DNA from: DASPPK01 sp964399235
GTDB taxonomy: Archaea > Thermoproteota > Bathyarchaeia > Bathyarchaeales > Bathycorpusculaceae
NCBI GenBank assembly: GCA_964399235.1
Contig: CAYNQC010000001.1
Span: 52,337-116,336, forward strand
Reading direction: 5' to 3'
DNA: 64,000 nt
In this document: one piece after another, positions 41,185 through 49,586 of the stretch
Layout: every line of letters starts with the position of its first letter
Position numbering within the stretch: the stretch's first letter is position 1
Notes under the pieces: generated by a model
What the model was told of the DNA's origin: nothing
The model's database searches: none
Seen by the model: only the letters and a program-made list of their open reading frames with translations
Translations under genes and position numbers: made by a program

Positions 41185-42966
41185 ATGGTTGCGAATCCCA
41201 TTACGCTGACGCGGGTTTCGCAGCGAATCCCGCCGATCGACTACACCAGTCGCGATTTCGAGGCAATTTCTCAAGATCTCGTGCGGGCGATTCCATTTTT
41301 TGCTCCGGAATGGACAGATCACAATTTGTCGGACTTCGGAATCGTTCTTCAGCGGCTCCTGGCGATGATGGGCGACTGCCTCCACTTCTACATCGACCGG
41401 GGGGCCAACGAGGCGTTCCTTCCTACGGCCATCACCCGGCGTTCGGTCATCTACCTCCTCCGGCTCATCAACTTCACCCTGAACAGCGCGGCCCCGGCAT
41501 CCGTGGACGTCGTCTTCTCTCTTCAGAATCCCTTGGGCGGAGACCTCGTGATCCCCAAGGGAACTCTTCTCCAGACCACGGCGGACGCCACGGACAAGCC
41601 CGTCTACTTCGAGACCACGGCGGACGCGGTGATCCCAGGGGGGCAACTGGACGTGACGGTCGCGGCGGTGGAGGGACAGACCAAGAGCGAGAATGTCGGG
41701 ATCAGCAGGGGCATTCCGAGACAGCGGTTCACTCTCTCTGGGACTCCGATCATCGACGGAACCCTCGAAATCTGGATCGACGAGGGCGTTGGAGATCAGC
41801 TCTGGCAGGAGATTGACTCCTTCGCCTACGCCGGATCGGACGACAAGGTGTTCGTTACCAATCGAGACGAGAACAATCTCGTCACCGTATTCTTCGGTGA
41901 CAACGCCCAGGGCAAGATTCCTGACCAGGGGGCGATCATCCGGTCGGATTACCGGGTTGGGGGCGGGGCGAATGGGAATGTGCCGGAGAACACGATTACG
42001 GCGATCAACGCGGTCTTCACTTTCAACGGAGCCCCCGTGGGCGTGGCGGTGACGAACCCCAACGCGGCGAGCGGTGGCGAAGAAGCCATGACCATCGACG
42101 AGGCCAAGGTAGCGGGACCGAGGAGCCTCCTGGCCCTGAATCGGGCGGTCACGGCCCAGGACTTCGTCGCCTTGACCGAAGCCTACCCCGGTGTGGCGAA
42201 GGCGTTTGTGGTCGTGGGAGCGACCCCGATGGACCCGTCGAGCGGGTGCTGTTGCCTCGTGCGTCTCACCTTCGCCCCCACGGGAGGGGGCTTGCCGTCG
42301 AGCCAGCTAAAGGCCGATATTCTGGCCTACTTCGAGACCAGGAAGATGATCGGGACTTGCCTGGAGATTGTGGATCCCGAGTACCAGCCGGTGGACGGTG
42401 CGGGGACGATCTACATGGCGAGCAACTTCTCCACGGAGCAGGGTGCCCTGGATGTTGACCAGTCGATCACCAACTTCTTCGCGCTTGGGAGTGAGTTCGT
42501 AGGATTCGGCCAGTCGCTCTACCTGTCGGATTTCTACCGCCTCCTGGATTCGATCCCGGGGGTCGACCACGCCGACCTCACGGAGCTGACCCGGAGGCCC
42601 GTTCCCGGGTGCGGGCCGTGGAGCGGGGACTGCGAGCTCAAGAACTTCGTGGTGGGTGCGACGGCGAAGAACGAGGAATGGACGGTCACCATGACGTCCA
42701 TCACCACGTTCTCGGTGATCGGGACGGTGAGCGGGATCCAGAACCCCGGAACCGTGGGGGTGAACTACACCACGAACGGCGGGGAAGTCTCGTTCAAGAT
42801 CGAATGCGGAGGAGGCCCCGCGCCCGTGGTGGGGGACAGGTGCAAGTTCACGACCAGTCCAAAGGTCGCCAACGTACCCATGAAGCCGGTCGAGATCATG
42901 ACGAGGGGCAACTTCGTGTTCAACTTCATCGGCAGCGCGAGGCCGCAGAGGGTGTGCCCAGTATGA
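41185..42966 (+). CDS. Baseplate wedge protein, gpJ/gp6-like
   Basis: The 593-residue product has an N-terminal IDYTSRDFEAISQDLVRAI and then WTDHNLSDFGIVLQRLLAMM, the classic gpJ start. A long middle contains VTVFFGDNAQGKIP and RAVTAQDFVALTEAYPGVAK, both typical of the family. A Cys-containing extension near the end (PGCGPWSGDCELKNF) is not standard. These proteins form the ring that links wedges. The start has GGAGGGGGGCAGC upstream. Confidence 0.87.
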   Translation: MVANPITLTRVSQRIPPIDYTSRDFEAISQDLVRAIPFFAPEWTDHNLSDFGIVLQRLLAMMGDCLHFYIDRGANEAFLPTAITRRSVIYLLRLINFTLNSAAPASVDVVFSLQNPLGGDLVIPKGTLLQTTADATDKPVYFETTADAVIPGGQLDVTVAAVEGQTKSENVGISRGIPRQRFTLSGTPIIDGTLEIWIDEGVGDQLWQEIDSFAYAGSDDKVFVTNRDENNLVTVFFGDNAQGKIPDQGAIIRSDYRVGGGANGNVPENTITAINAVFTFNGAPVGVAVTNPNAASGGEEAMTIDEAKVAGPRSLLALNRAVTAQDFVALTEAYPGVAKAFVVVGATPMDPSSGCCCLVRLTFAPTGGGLPSSQLKADILAYFETRKMIGTCLEIVDPEYQPVDGAGTIYMASNFSTEQGALDVDQSITNFFALGSEFVGFGQSLYLSDFYRLLDSIPGVDHADLTELTRRPVPGCGPWSGDCELKNFVVGATAKNEEWTVTMTSITTFSVIGTVSGIQNPGTVGVNYTTNGGEVSFKIECGGGPAPVVGDRCKFTTSPKVANVPMKPVEIMTRGNFVFNFIGSARPQRVCPV

Positions 42967-43172
42967 GCCAAGATAACATCGTCAAAAATCAATGCGCCTC
43001 GGATCAGCTTGGCTGGAGACTGAACTTGATCGAGGCCAGCGCCCGGGGCATTTTGAGCCACTTCCCCCTCCTGGGGATCGAGGAGGACGAGGCGAAGAAG
43101 TTCCGGGGCTACCTTGACGAGATCGTGAAGGTGGCCAGGGAACGGTTCATGGAAGCGACGGGGGGAAAGTGA
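42963..43172 (+). CDS. Small helical protein
   Basis: The 69-residue product overlaps both neighbours by 4 bases (ATGA and GTGA junctions). It is helical (NLIEASARGILSHFPLLGIE, then YLDEIVKVARERFMEATG). No family was recognised. Its tight coupling between two baseplate genes suggests a baseplate accessory. Confidence 0.62.
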   Translation: MSQDNIVKNQCASDQLGWRLNLIEASARGILSHFPLLGIEEDEAKKFRGYLDEIVKVARERFMEATGGK

Positions 43173-44356
43173 TCGGTCCAACCGCTCTCGTCACTGACAC
43201 GAGGCTCGTCCAGAACGCGGCCATCCGGCGCGGCCTGGAGGGGCCTCAGCTCGTCGTGGAGTGGGACGCCCCGCTGACGCCCCCCCTGGGGGGGATCGTC
43301 CGCGTCCTGCGGAAGCAGTACGAGTTTGCGAACGACCCCTACGACGTCGCTGCCGACATCGTGTACGAGGGGGACGTTGACGGGGGGTACGTCGCGGACA
43401 CGGATTTGGGGGCCTGCCACTGCTACTACTACACCATCTTCGTTTTCGACCCCCTCACTTTCCAGTGGGTCTATTCGGTGGGAACCCAGGTGAGCCTCCT
43501 GGCCATCGAGACCGGGTTCTTCACCAACAAGCTGTTCAACCTCCTCCCGAACATCTACATCCTCGGGGACAAGCTCCTTGACGAGAACGACCCCTACGGG
43601 TCGGTCTTCCCCCTGGAACGCGTTCTCGACGTGGATGGGCACGAGTGGTTCAACATCCACGAGAATACCGATTCCACCAAGGAGCCGAAGAAGCGGGGGC
43701 CGTTGAACCGCTTCCTCAAGACCCTGGCGACCGAGCTTGACATCGTGAAGGGGCTGATCGACTGCATGTCGACCCTCTGGGACGCGGATGAAACGTGCTG
43801 CGACAACCTTCCCGCCCTGGGCGAGCTGACCGGGACGGAAGTCAATCGGGATTTTCCATGCACGAAGCAGAGGGAGGAGATCAAGCAGCAGGTCGCCATC
43901 CTCAAGATCAAGGGGACGCCGCAGGCGATCCTGGCGCGGGCGCGACTGATTTCAGGTTTCCATGTGGAGATCCAGGAGTGGTGCCACAACATCCTGATCT
44001 CTAACCGACTCGACCGCACGAGTGTGCGGATTCCAAATCCCGAGATCACGCTGCACTACCGTCGGTGCGGGGACGACACGGACTTCACCCCCGGCCAGGA
44101 GATCACGTTCCAGTCCTTCACCCTCTGTTTTTACTTGGAGTGTGACGACTGCCTTTCCCAGCAGATCGTGGAGAAACTGGCCCGAATTCTTCCGACGGAG
44201 TATCCTGTATGTCGGAGCGGGTACTTCCACTTCGAGGATTGTCGGTTCCAGGAGATCAACCGGCCCCAGCAAGAATCCTGGTGGGACGTCGAGGAGTTCG
44301 GCCAGCAGAACCGAGTGAACATCGCCCGCGTGAACCTTGGGCGGGCGGTCGGATAG
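43169..44356 (+). CDS. Tail protein I-like baseplate protein
   Basis: The 395-residue product starts at GTG. An N-terminal beta domain (about 1-110) precedes the gpI-like core: LFNLLPNIYILGDKLLD, then LNRFLKTLATELDIVKGLID, NLPALGELTGTEVN and AILKIKGTPQAILARARLIS. The last is the standard K-x-K-G-T helix of gpI relatives. These proteins attach fibres to the baseplate. The C-terminal third is Cys-rich (YLECDDCLSQQI). Confidence 0.78.
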   Translation: MIGPTALVTDTRLVQNAAIRRGLEGPQLVVEWDAPLTPPLGGIVRVLRKQYEFANDPYDVAADIVYEGDVDGGYVADTDLGACHCYYYTIFVFDPLTFQWVYSVGTQVSLLAIETGFFTNKLFNLLPNIYILGDKLLDENDPYGSVFPLERVLDVDGHEWFNIHENTDSTKEPKKRGPLNRFLKTLATELDIVKGLIDCMSTLWDADETCCDNLPALGELTGTEVNRDFPCTKQREEIKQQVAILKIKGTPQAILARARLISGFHVEIQEWCHNILISNRLDRTSVRIPNPEITLHYRRCGDDTDFTPGQEITFQSFTLCFYLECDDCLSQQIVEKLARILPTEYPVCRSGYFHFEDCRFQEINRPQQESWWDVEEFGQQNRVNIARVNLGRAVG

Positions 44357-44365
44357 AGGTGGTCG

Positions 44366-45421
44366 ATGTCGTACGAGACGAAATGGGACGAGTGGGACAA
44401 CCTCCACCTGATCCTTGACGAGCGCCTCTCCGGCTTCCTGCGCTTCATCAAGAACTTCGTGATGGGTGGGTACGGGTTGACCGACCCGGCCCTCGGGCTG
44501 TTTGTCCAGGTGGGGCAGCTCGGCCTGAACGTCGCCTACTGCAACGGCTACGAGCTGAAGCAGATGGACGCGGTGTTCGCCCCCCTGGTGAATGCCCCTA
44601 CAAATTACATCTACCTCCACTTCACGAAGACGGTGGATCCAGGCGGCGGGTATCTGGCCATCACTCTGGACATCACGGTGAACCAGACGGGGGTTGCCCC
44701 CGTCGACGGGAATTTCATCAAGCTGGGCGAGGTGGACACGGCGGCAGGAGTCATTACGGCAATCCGGGAGGATGATAATCGGTACAAGATCCACACCTCC
44801 CAGCTCGACGACGACATCGAGGGCAACCGGAGGTTTATCAACCGGCTGACCCTCCAGAGGGGGGCCGCCTTCCCAGTGACCCCGGCCCCCATCCAGTCGG
44901 AGCTGTTTTGGAGGACGGATCTCCTCCAGCTCTACGTCTTCGACGGGGTGGTGTGGCAGCCCCTGACCCCGGGGGCACCTCCGGGCGCGGTCATTTTCAC
45001 GGTGAACCCTCTGGGCTTGCCGGTCCTCATGGGGGAGATGATGTACGTGGGGCCAAACCCCCCGGCAACCCCTGGAACCGTGACGCAGGCCATCGCCCTC
45101 GCCATGGCCACGGCGGAGGTTGTGGGGGCGGCGATGGCCCCATTCACCCCCCCAGGGGCTCCCGGGCCGTTCATGACGTGGCACGGGACGACCGGGACCG
45201 CCTTCTACGAGACCGCCGCCCCGCCGGTCGTCCCCCCCATCCCGGGCCGGAAGGTGTGGCTCTCCAAGCTCACGCCGGGGGCGGTGACCACCCTGGCCCC
45301 CGCGAACCCGTGCGCGAGGAAGGTCCTCGGGGTCATCACGGACAACAGCGTGTTCGCCTGGCCGATGAATCCCTACCTCACGGTCTTGTGGGCTCCCGAG
45401 CCCACGATTTGGGTTCCATAG
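44366..45421 (+). CDS. Tail fibre/baseplate-attached protein
   Basis: The 351-residue product has a helical N-terminus (LHLILDERLSGFLRFIKNFV), a beta region (YIYLHFTKTVDPGGGYLAIT, then FIKLGEVDTAAGVITAI) with the layout of fibre adaptor proteins, and a Pro/Ala-rich C-terminus. It follows the gpI-like gene, where fibre genes are expected. No enzyme motif is seen. Confidence 0.65.
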   Translation: MSYETKWDEWDNLHLILDERLSGFLRFIKNFVMGGYGLTDPALGLFVQVGQLGLNVAYCNGYELKQMDAVFAPLVNAPTNYIYLHFTKTVDPGGGYLAITLDITVNQTGVAPVDGNFIKLGEVDTAAGVITAIREDDNRYKIHTSQLDDDIEGNRRFINRLTLQRGAAFPVTPAPIQSELFWRTDLLQLYVFDGVVWQPLTPGAPPGAVIFTVNPLGLPVLMGEMMYVGPNPPATPGTVTQAIALAMATAEVVGAAMAPFTPPGAPGPFMTWHGTTGTAFYETAAPPVVPPIPGRKVWLSKLTPGAVTTLAPANPCARKVLGVITDNSVFAWPMNPYLTVLWAPEPTIWVP

Positions 45422-45447
45422 ACTTGAGAATTTCTTCTTGGTATACT
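45419..45447 (+). promoter_or_regulatory. Sigma70-like promoter before fibre gene
   Basis: TAGACT (4 of 6), a 17-base A+T-rich spacer and TATACT (5 of 6) occupy the gap between two fibre genes. The stop codon TAG of the upstream gene is part of the -35 box. A run of A residues and GGAGAGG follow before the next ATG. Confidence 0.5.
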
Positions 45448-45469
45448 TGGGAAAACGTGGAGAGGCGGA

Positions 45470-45901
45470 ATGACCTACCCGGCGAGAGTGCTGGCACTGA
45501 CGGAGGACGGGGAGCTTGAGGCTCTCTCCCCCGACCAGTTCGAGATGCTCTCGGATGTGGAGATGCTTCAAGGGCCGACCCTTCCCGGGCTCCTCGACGC
45601 GGTGTACCTCTCCTCCTCCGGGACGGTGGACAAGACCACGGGTCGCACGACCACCAGCCCGTGCATCGGGTTCGTCGTCGGGATCCTCCTGGGCGGGAAG
45701 GTCCTGATGCGGAGGGAGGGGGAGGTTGACGGGTTGGCACTCGTGGCTGGGGACGTCTACTACGTGGACACGGTGACTCCCGGGGCGATCACGAATGCCC
45801 CGGTTCCATTGAATAGCGGAAGGGTGTTGCAGAGGGTGGGAAAGGCCGTAACGGCGAACAAGCTTCTGCTGACCCTCGACGGGGATTTTACCGTTCTCTG
45901 A
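45470..45901 (+). CDS. Small fibre/decoration domain protein
   Basis: The 143-residue product has a C-terminal part (GFVVGILLGGKVLMRREG, then LVAGDVYYVDTVTPGAITNA and RVLQRVGKAVTANKLLL) that follows a domain common at the ends of phage fibre and decoration proteins. The N-terminal 60 residues are helical and acidic. It may cap or link the large fibre encoded next. Confidence 0.65.
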   Translation: MTYPARVLALTEDGELEALSPDQFEMLSDVEMLQGPTLPGLLDAVYLSSSGTVDKTTGRTTTSPCIGFVVGILLGGKVLMRREGEVDGLALVAGDVYYVDTVTPGAITNAPVPLNSGRVLQRVGKAVTANKLLLTLDGDFTVL

Positions 45902-45916
45902 TGAGGAGGATACGAG

Positions 45917-48913
45917 ATGGCTACCGGAAACTCCCTTTTTCTCTCCCTGAACCAGAACACGGTCTACTCGGACCTCTCCGTGGACTTCGCAACCGGCATC
46001 TTCACCATGGGCGGGGACATTACCATGGCCGGGGCGGACTCCGTCACCTACCTCGCGGACTCCATCAAGGACACGGACATCGACTGGGCTCCTGAAGGCG
46101 CAGTTCCGGGTGCCGGACAGGTCTCCGGGGTGGATGTGCCGATTCAGGACGTCGGAAACTGGTTCGGAACAGACAACGTGGAGGCGGCCCTGCAAGAACT
46201 CGGGGCGGATGTCGATTCCCTGCAATCCGGCCTCGTCATCAAGGACAACGTCTGGACATCGGTAGGTCCGACCTTCGACGACACGGACGGCTTGCGCCAG
46301 ACCCAGGCGGTCCTCCTCACCGGGAACGTCGCGGCGGGGGAGAAGTTCTACATCGACGACAACGTGGCGTTGACCGAGACGTACACGGCGACCGCCGGGG
46401 CACCCGGAGCGTTCCAGTTCCAGGTCGGAGCCACGATCAACGCAACGGTGGCAAACCTGGTCGCCTCGATCAACGCCAACTCGGCCCTGGCGAAGGCCGA
46501 GTATTCGCTGGTGGACGACATCCACGCGACGACCTACCTGATCGGGATCGGGGCGCAGGACTTCCTGACGGGGATCTACACGTGGGCTGCGACTGCCGGT
46601 GGGGCCGTCTGGACGAACGGCCAGCCCAAGTACAGCAAGGACGGAACCGACATCGCTGCACACTTCACGAACCTGGCGAACGTCGATCCGGCGGCCACGA
46701 ACTTCCAGGCGGGCGTCGCGGCAGCGGGCATCGCAACCGGATGGACTTACGTGGTCAGGGCGGGAGCCCAATCTGCCGCGTGGCTCACCTACAACCAGAC
46801 CACCGATCACTGGACCGAGTCCAGCCCGCACCGGACCCCCGGGTTCCAGGCCGGGAAGGGCATCGACATCGACACGAACACGTCGCCGTGGACCATCTCG
46901 GTGGACATCCTCGACGTCGATTCCACGGGCGGGGCGAACGGAGAAGTGCTCACGGCGGACGGGGCGGGAGGCGTGGACTGGATAGCTCCTGGCGTTCCTG
47001 CCACGCCCACCCTCCAGGAAGCCTACGACGCTTCTTCCCCTCCGACCATCACCCTCGACGCGAGCGGCGATCTCCTCATCAACCTGAACAGCGCAACGGC
47101 TGGCGATGCGTTCAAGGTAGCATCCAGTGCCGGAGGCGCGGACGGCCTCACGCTGACCTCGACCGGGGCGGACGCGATGAGCATGGTCGCCGACACGACA
47201 ACCACGGCGCTCAGCTCGTCGAGCACCACGGACATCGACGCGGCGGGAACCATGTCCTTCAACGTCACGGGCGGGAATATCCTGAACATTCAGAGCGACG
47301 CGGCTGCTGCGAGCGTCAATGTGGGCACGGGTGCGGCGGTCATCGCGCTCAACGCCGGAAGCAGCAACGGCGCGTCTTCCACGAGCATCCACTCGGGGAC
47401 AGGGGGGGCGAACTTCGCCACGGATGCGAACGCGCACACCACGACGGTCGGAAGCGGGAACACCACCTCCACCACCACCCTCGACTCCGGAACCGGGGGA
47501 ACGAACATCGGCACGACAGCGAACGCCCACGAGGTCACCATCGGAAGCGCCACGGGAGCATCCGGGATCACGGCGAACATGGGAACGGGGGGAGTGGACA
47601 TCGGGACGAACGCCGTTGCCGGAACCATCACGGTGGGCAACTCCACCGGAGCGACCTCGATCGTCGCGGAAGTCGGGACCGGGAACCTGGATCTCGGCGT
47701 CAATGCGGTCGCGCACGAAGTCCGCATCGGAAGCGCCACGGGTGCCGCTGGTGTCACCGTGAACACGGGCACCGGAGGCATCGACATCGGAACGAACGGG
47801 GTGGCCGCGACCATCATCATCGGCAACAACACAGGGGCAACCGCCCTGAATCTGGAGACGGGGTCGGGCGGGCTCAACGTGGATTCCGACGGGAACAGCG
47901 CCATGACGTTCGCCGGAACCCTGGACGTCGACACGACGGGGACGGTCAACCTCCAGACGTCGAGCGGAACAGCGAGCCTCTTCACCGACGCCGTAGCGAC
48001 GACACTCACGCTCGGCAACGGCACGGGCGCGACCACGGTGACGCTCGACACGGGCACGGGCGGGGTGAACGTCGGAACCAACGCGACGGCGCACGAGGTG
48101 TCCATCGGTAGCGGGACCGGGGCCTCCGGGGTCACGATGAACACGGGCACAGGCGGGGTCGACATCGCTACCAACGCGGTGGCTGCGAAGGTCACGATCG
48201 GAAACGCCACGGGGGCAACGGAAGTGCAGGTGGACACAGGAAGCGGCGGATTCGATGCGAACGTGGGCGGGGACACCGACATCAACTCCACGGGAACGAC
48301 CACCATCACGAACGGGACTGGCGACCTCAAGCTGGAGAACAACGCGGCAGGGGCCGGAAGCGACATCATCTTCGAGTTGGGTGGGTCGGCAGGAGCCGAG
48401 AAGGTTCTGTTCAACGATGCCACATCGGCCACGAAAGCCTCGGTGGACTCGGACGGAAACAGCACATTCCTGGGGTCGGTGACGATCGGGGCTCTCGGGG
48501 AGTTCCGCATGACCGACAGAGGCCCCATGACGCTGGTGACGTCCACGAGCGGGTCGATCAAGGGGGAAGGGTGCAAGCTCACGGGCAACTTCACGGTGAC
48601 GAAGACCCCCGGGCAGACCGGCGAGCAGGACAAGGTGAACGGGGTCTTCCTCGCGACCGAGGCCGCAGGGCCGACCTGGATGTACCTCTCCGGGTCCATG
48701 CCGGAGATCAAGTGGAACGACCTCGCGGCCCCGACGGTCGGGATGCCCTTCGCCCCCGACGGCCTCGGCGGGTTCGTCAAGTACACCACCTTCGGTACGG
48801 CGGGGAAGAAGCTCCAGTATTGCGGGGTCGTCGCCAGCATCGCCGGGTACGTCAACCCCGGAGACCTGGTCTCGGCCTTCTTCAACCCGGACAACATGGG
48901 AACCTTGCTGTAG
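45917..48913 (+). CDS. Large tail fibre with 31-residue repeats
   Basis: The 998-residue product has an N-terminal part with QDVGNWFGTDNVEAALQELG, the usual fibre linker motif. A domain like the insertion in the capsid protein follows (VGATINATVANLVASINANS). Residues about 494-774 carry nine Gly/Thr/Asn-rich units of about 31 residues (GTGGVDIGTNAVAGTITVGN and variants), which likely form a regular beta shaft. The C-terminus has a separate globular region (GFVKYTTFGTAGKKLQYCGV). It is probably a receptor-binding fibre. Confidence 0.8.
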   Translation: MATGNSLFLSLNQNTVYSDLSVDFATGIFTMGGDITMAGADSVTYLADSIKDTDIDWAPEGAVPGAGQVSGVDVPIQDVGNWFGTDNVEAALQELGADVDSLQSGLVIKDNVWTSVGPTFDDTDGLRQTQAVLLTGNVAAGEKFYIDDNVALTETYTATAGAPGAFQFQVGATINATVANLVASINANSALAKAEYSLVDDIHATTYLIGIGAQDFLTGIYTWAATAGGAVWTNGQPKYSKDGTDIAAHFTNLANVDPAATNFQAGVAAAGIATGWTYVVRAGAQSAAWLTYNQTTDHWTESSPHRTPGFQAGKGIDIDTNTSPWTISVDILDVDSTGGANGEVLTADGAGGVDWIAPGVPATPTLQEAYDASSPPTITLDASGDLLINLNSATAGDAFKVASSAGGADGLTLTSTGADAMSMVADTTTTALSSSSTTDIDAAGTMSFNVTGGNILNIQSDAAAASVNVGTGAAVIALNAGSSNGASSTSIHSGTGGANFATDANAHTTTVGSGNTTSTTTLDSGTGGTNIGTTANAHEVTIGSATGASGITANMGTGGVDIGTNAVAGTITVGNSTGATSIVAEVGTGNLDLGVNAVAHEVRIGSATGAAGVTVNTGTGGIDIGTNGVAATIIIGNNTGATALNLETGSGGLNVDSDGNSAMTFAGTLDVDTTGTVNLQTSSGTASLFTDAVATTLTLGNGTGATTVTLDTGTGGVNVGTNATAHEVSIGSGTGASGVTMNTGTGGVDIATNAVAAKVTIGNATGATEVQVDTGSGGFDANVGGDTDINSTGTTTITNGTGDLKLENNAAGAGSDIIFELGGSAGAEKVLFNDATSATKASVDSDGNSTFLGSVTIGALGEFRMTDRGPMTLVTSTSGSIKGEGCKLTGNFTVTKTPGQTGEQDKVNGVFLATEAAGPTWMYLSGSMPEIKWNDLAAPTVGMPFAPDGLGGFVKYTTFGTAGKKLQYCGVVASIAGYVNPGDLVSAFFNPDNMGTLL
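47396..48238 (+). repeat. Nine approximate 93-base repeats in fibre gene
   Basis: Each unit encodes a GTGG-VDIGTNA-AHEVTIGSATGA-like pattern. The seventh unit is the most divergent. Length is 281 codons, close to nine 31-codon units. Such repeats change in number by slippage or recombination, which would alter shaft length. Confidence 0.75.
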
Positions 48914-48933
48914 TCGAGAACGGTTCAGAGGCC

Positions 48934-48956
48934 GGGGGCTCGGTGAGCCCCCCTTT
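48934..48956 (+). terminator. Possible terminator after large fibre gene
   Basis: GGGGGCTC-GGT-GAGCCCCC makes a perfect 8-bp stem with a 3-base loop, followed by C and three T residues. The stem is very stable but the T-tract is short, so readthrough into the next gene is likely. Confidence 0.5.
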
Positions 48957-48970
48957 CGGAGGACGGGTGA

Positions 48971-49513
48971 ATGTCCAAGCACACGAAGATGGGAAGGGCG
49001 GCGGTGCCGCCGCCGCAGTCCAGGGGCGTGGGTCCGAGGCTCCTTCCTCCGGGGACGGTCTCTCCGGGGACGGTGCGCCAGGAGCTCGGGGACGTGGATG
49101 CGCTCAAGTACCGCCTCGCGATCCAGAAGGACAACAATCTCAAGGAGAAGCTGAAGTACATCGAGGGGCAGAAGGCCCTTCTCGCCAAGGACGAGGAGAA
49201 CATCAAGCTGCGGATCGAACTCGTCCGCATGGAGAACCGCAGGGACATCGGGCACCTGGACATCCAACAGGGCGACAGCCTGGCCGAGGAGAACGGGAAG
49301 TTCTACATCATCCGGGCTCCGAGGCAGGGTCCGATCCCTCAGATCAAGACGCCTCCTCTCAAGGCGGGACCGGACAAGCCGAAGCCCCCGGCGGAGCCTC
49401 CTGCGGAGGTGCCCCCGGCGAATCCCGAGGGGGAGGAGGAAGAGGGGGAAGAGGACGAGGAGGAGGGGGCCACGGAGGGGAACGGAGCGGAAGCCTCCCC
49501 GGAGAAAGAGTGA
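48971..49513 (+). CDS. Coiled-coil protein with acidic tail
   Basis: The 180-residue product has a Pro/Gly-rich N-terminus, a central helical coil (KYRLAIQKDNNLKEKLKYIE, then KLRIELVRMENRRDIG), a short beta segment (ENGKFYIIRAPRQG) and a long tail of Pro followed by Glu and Asp (EGEEEEGEEDEEEG). No family was recognised. It may serve as a fibre assembly chaperone or spacer. A good terminator follows. Confidence 0.65.
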   Translation: MSKHTKMGRAAVPPPQSRGVGPRLLPPGTVSPGTVRQELGDVDALKYRLAIQKDNNLKEKLKYIEGQKALLAKDEENIKLRIELVRMENRRDIGHLDIQQGDSLAEENGKFYIIRAPRQGPIPQIKTPPLKAGPDKPKPPAEPPAEVPPANPEGEEEEGEEDEEEGATEGNGAEASPEKE

Positions 49514-49525
49514 ACGCGGCAACCA

Positions 49526-49569
49526 GACCGGCGGGCGTTCTCCATTCGGGGGGACGCCCCCGGTCTTTT
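49526..49569 (+). terminator. Rho-independent terminator
   Basis: GACCGG-C-GGGCGT pairs with ACGCCC-CCGGTC (12 bp with one bulged C), with a 15-base loop and then TTTT. It lies between the acidic coiled-coil gene and the next fibre gene. No clear promoter follows it. Confidence 0.7.
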
Positions 49570-49586
49570 CATTTCAGGGGTGACCT

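Noticed and set aside
47396..48238. Regular 93-base repeats considered as a possible CRISPR array
   Set aside because: The repeats are in frame, encode a periodic fibre sequence and have no distinct spacers.
43952..49522. Very long open frame (over 1800 codons) on the minus strand
   Set aside because: It lies opposite well-supported baseplate and fibre genes, is rich in Arg, Val, Asp, Gly and His and has no recognisable domains. Long antisense frames are expected where codon third positions are mostly G or C.
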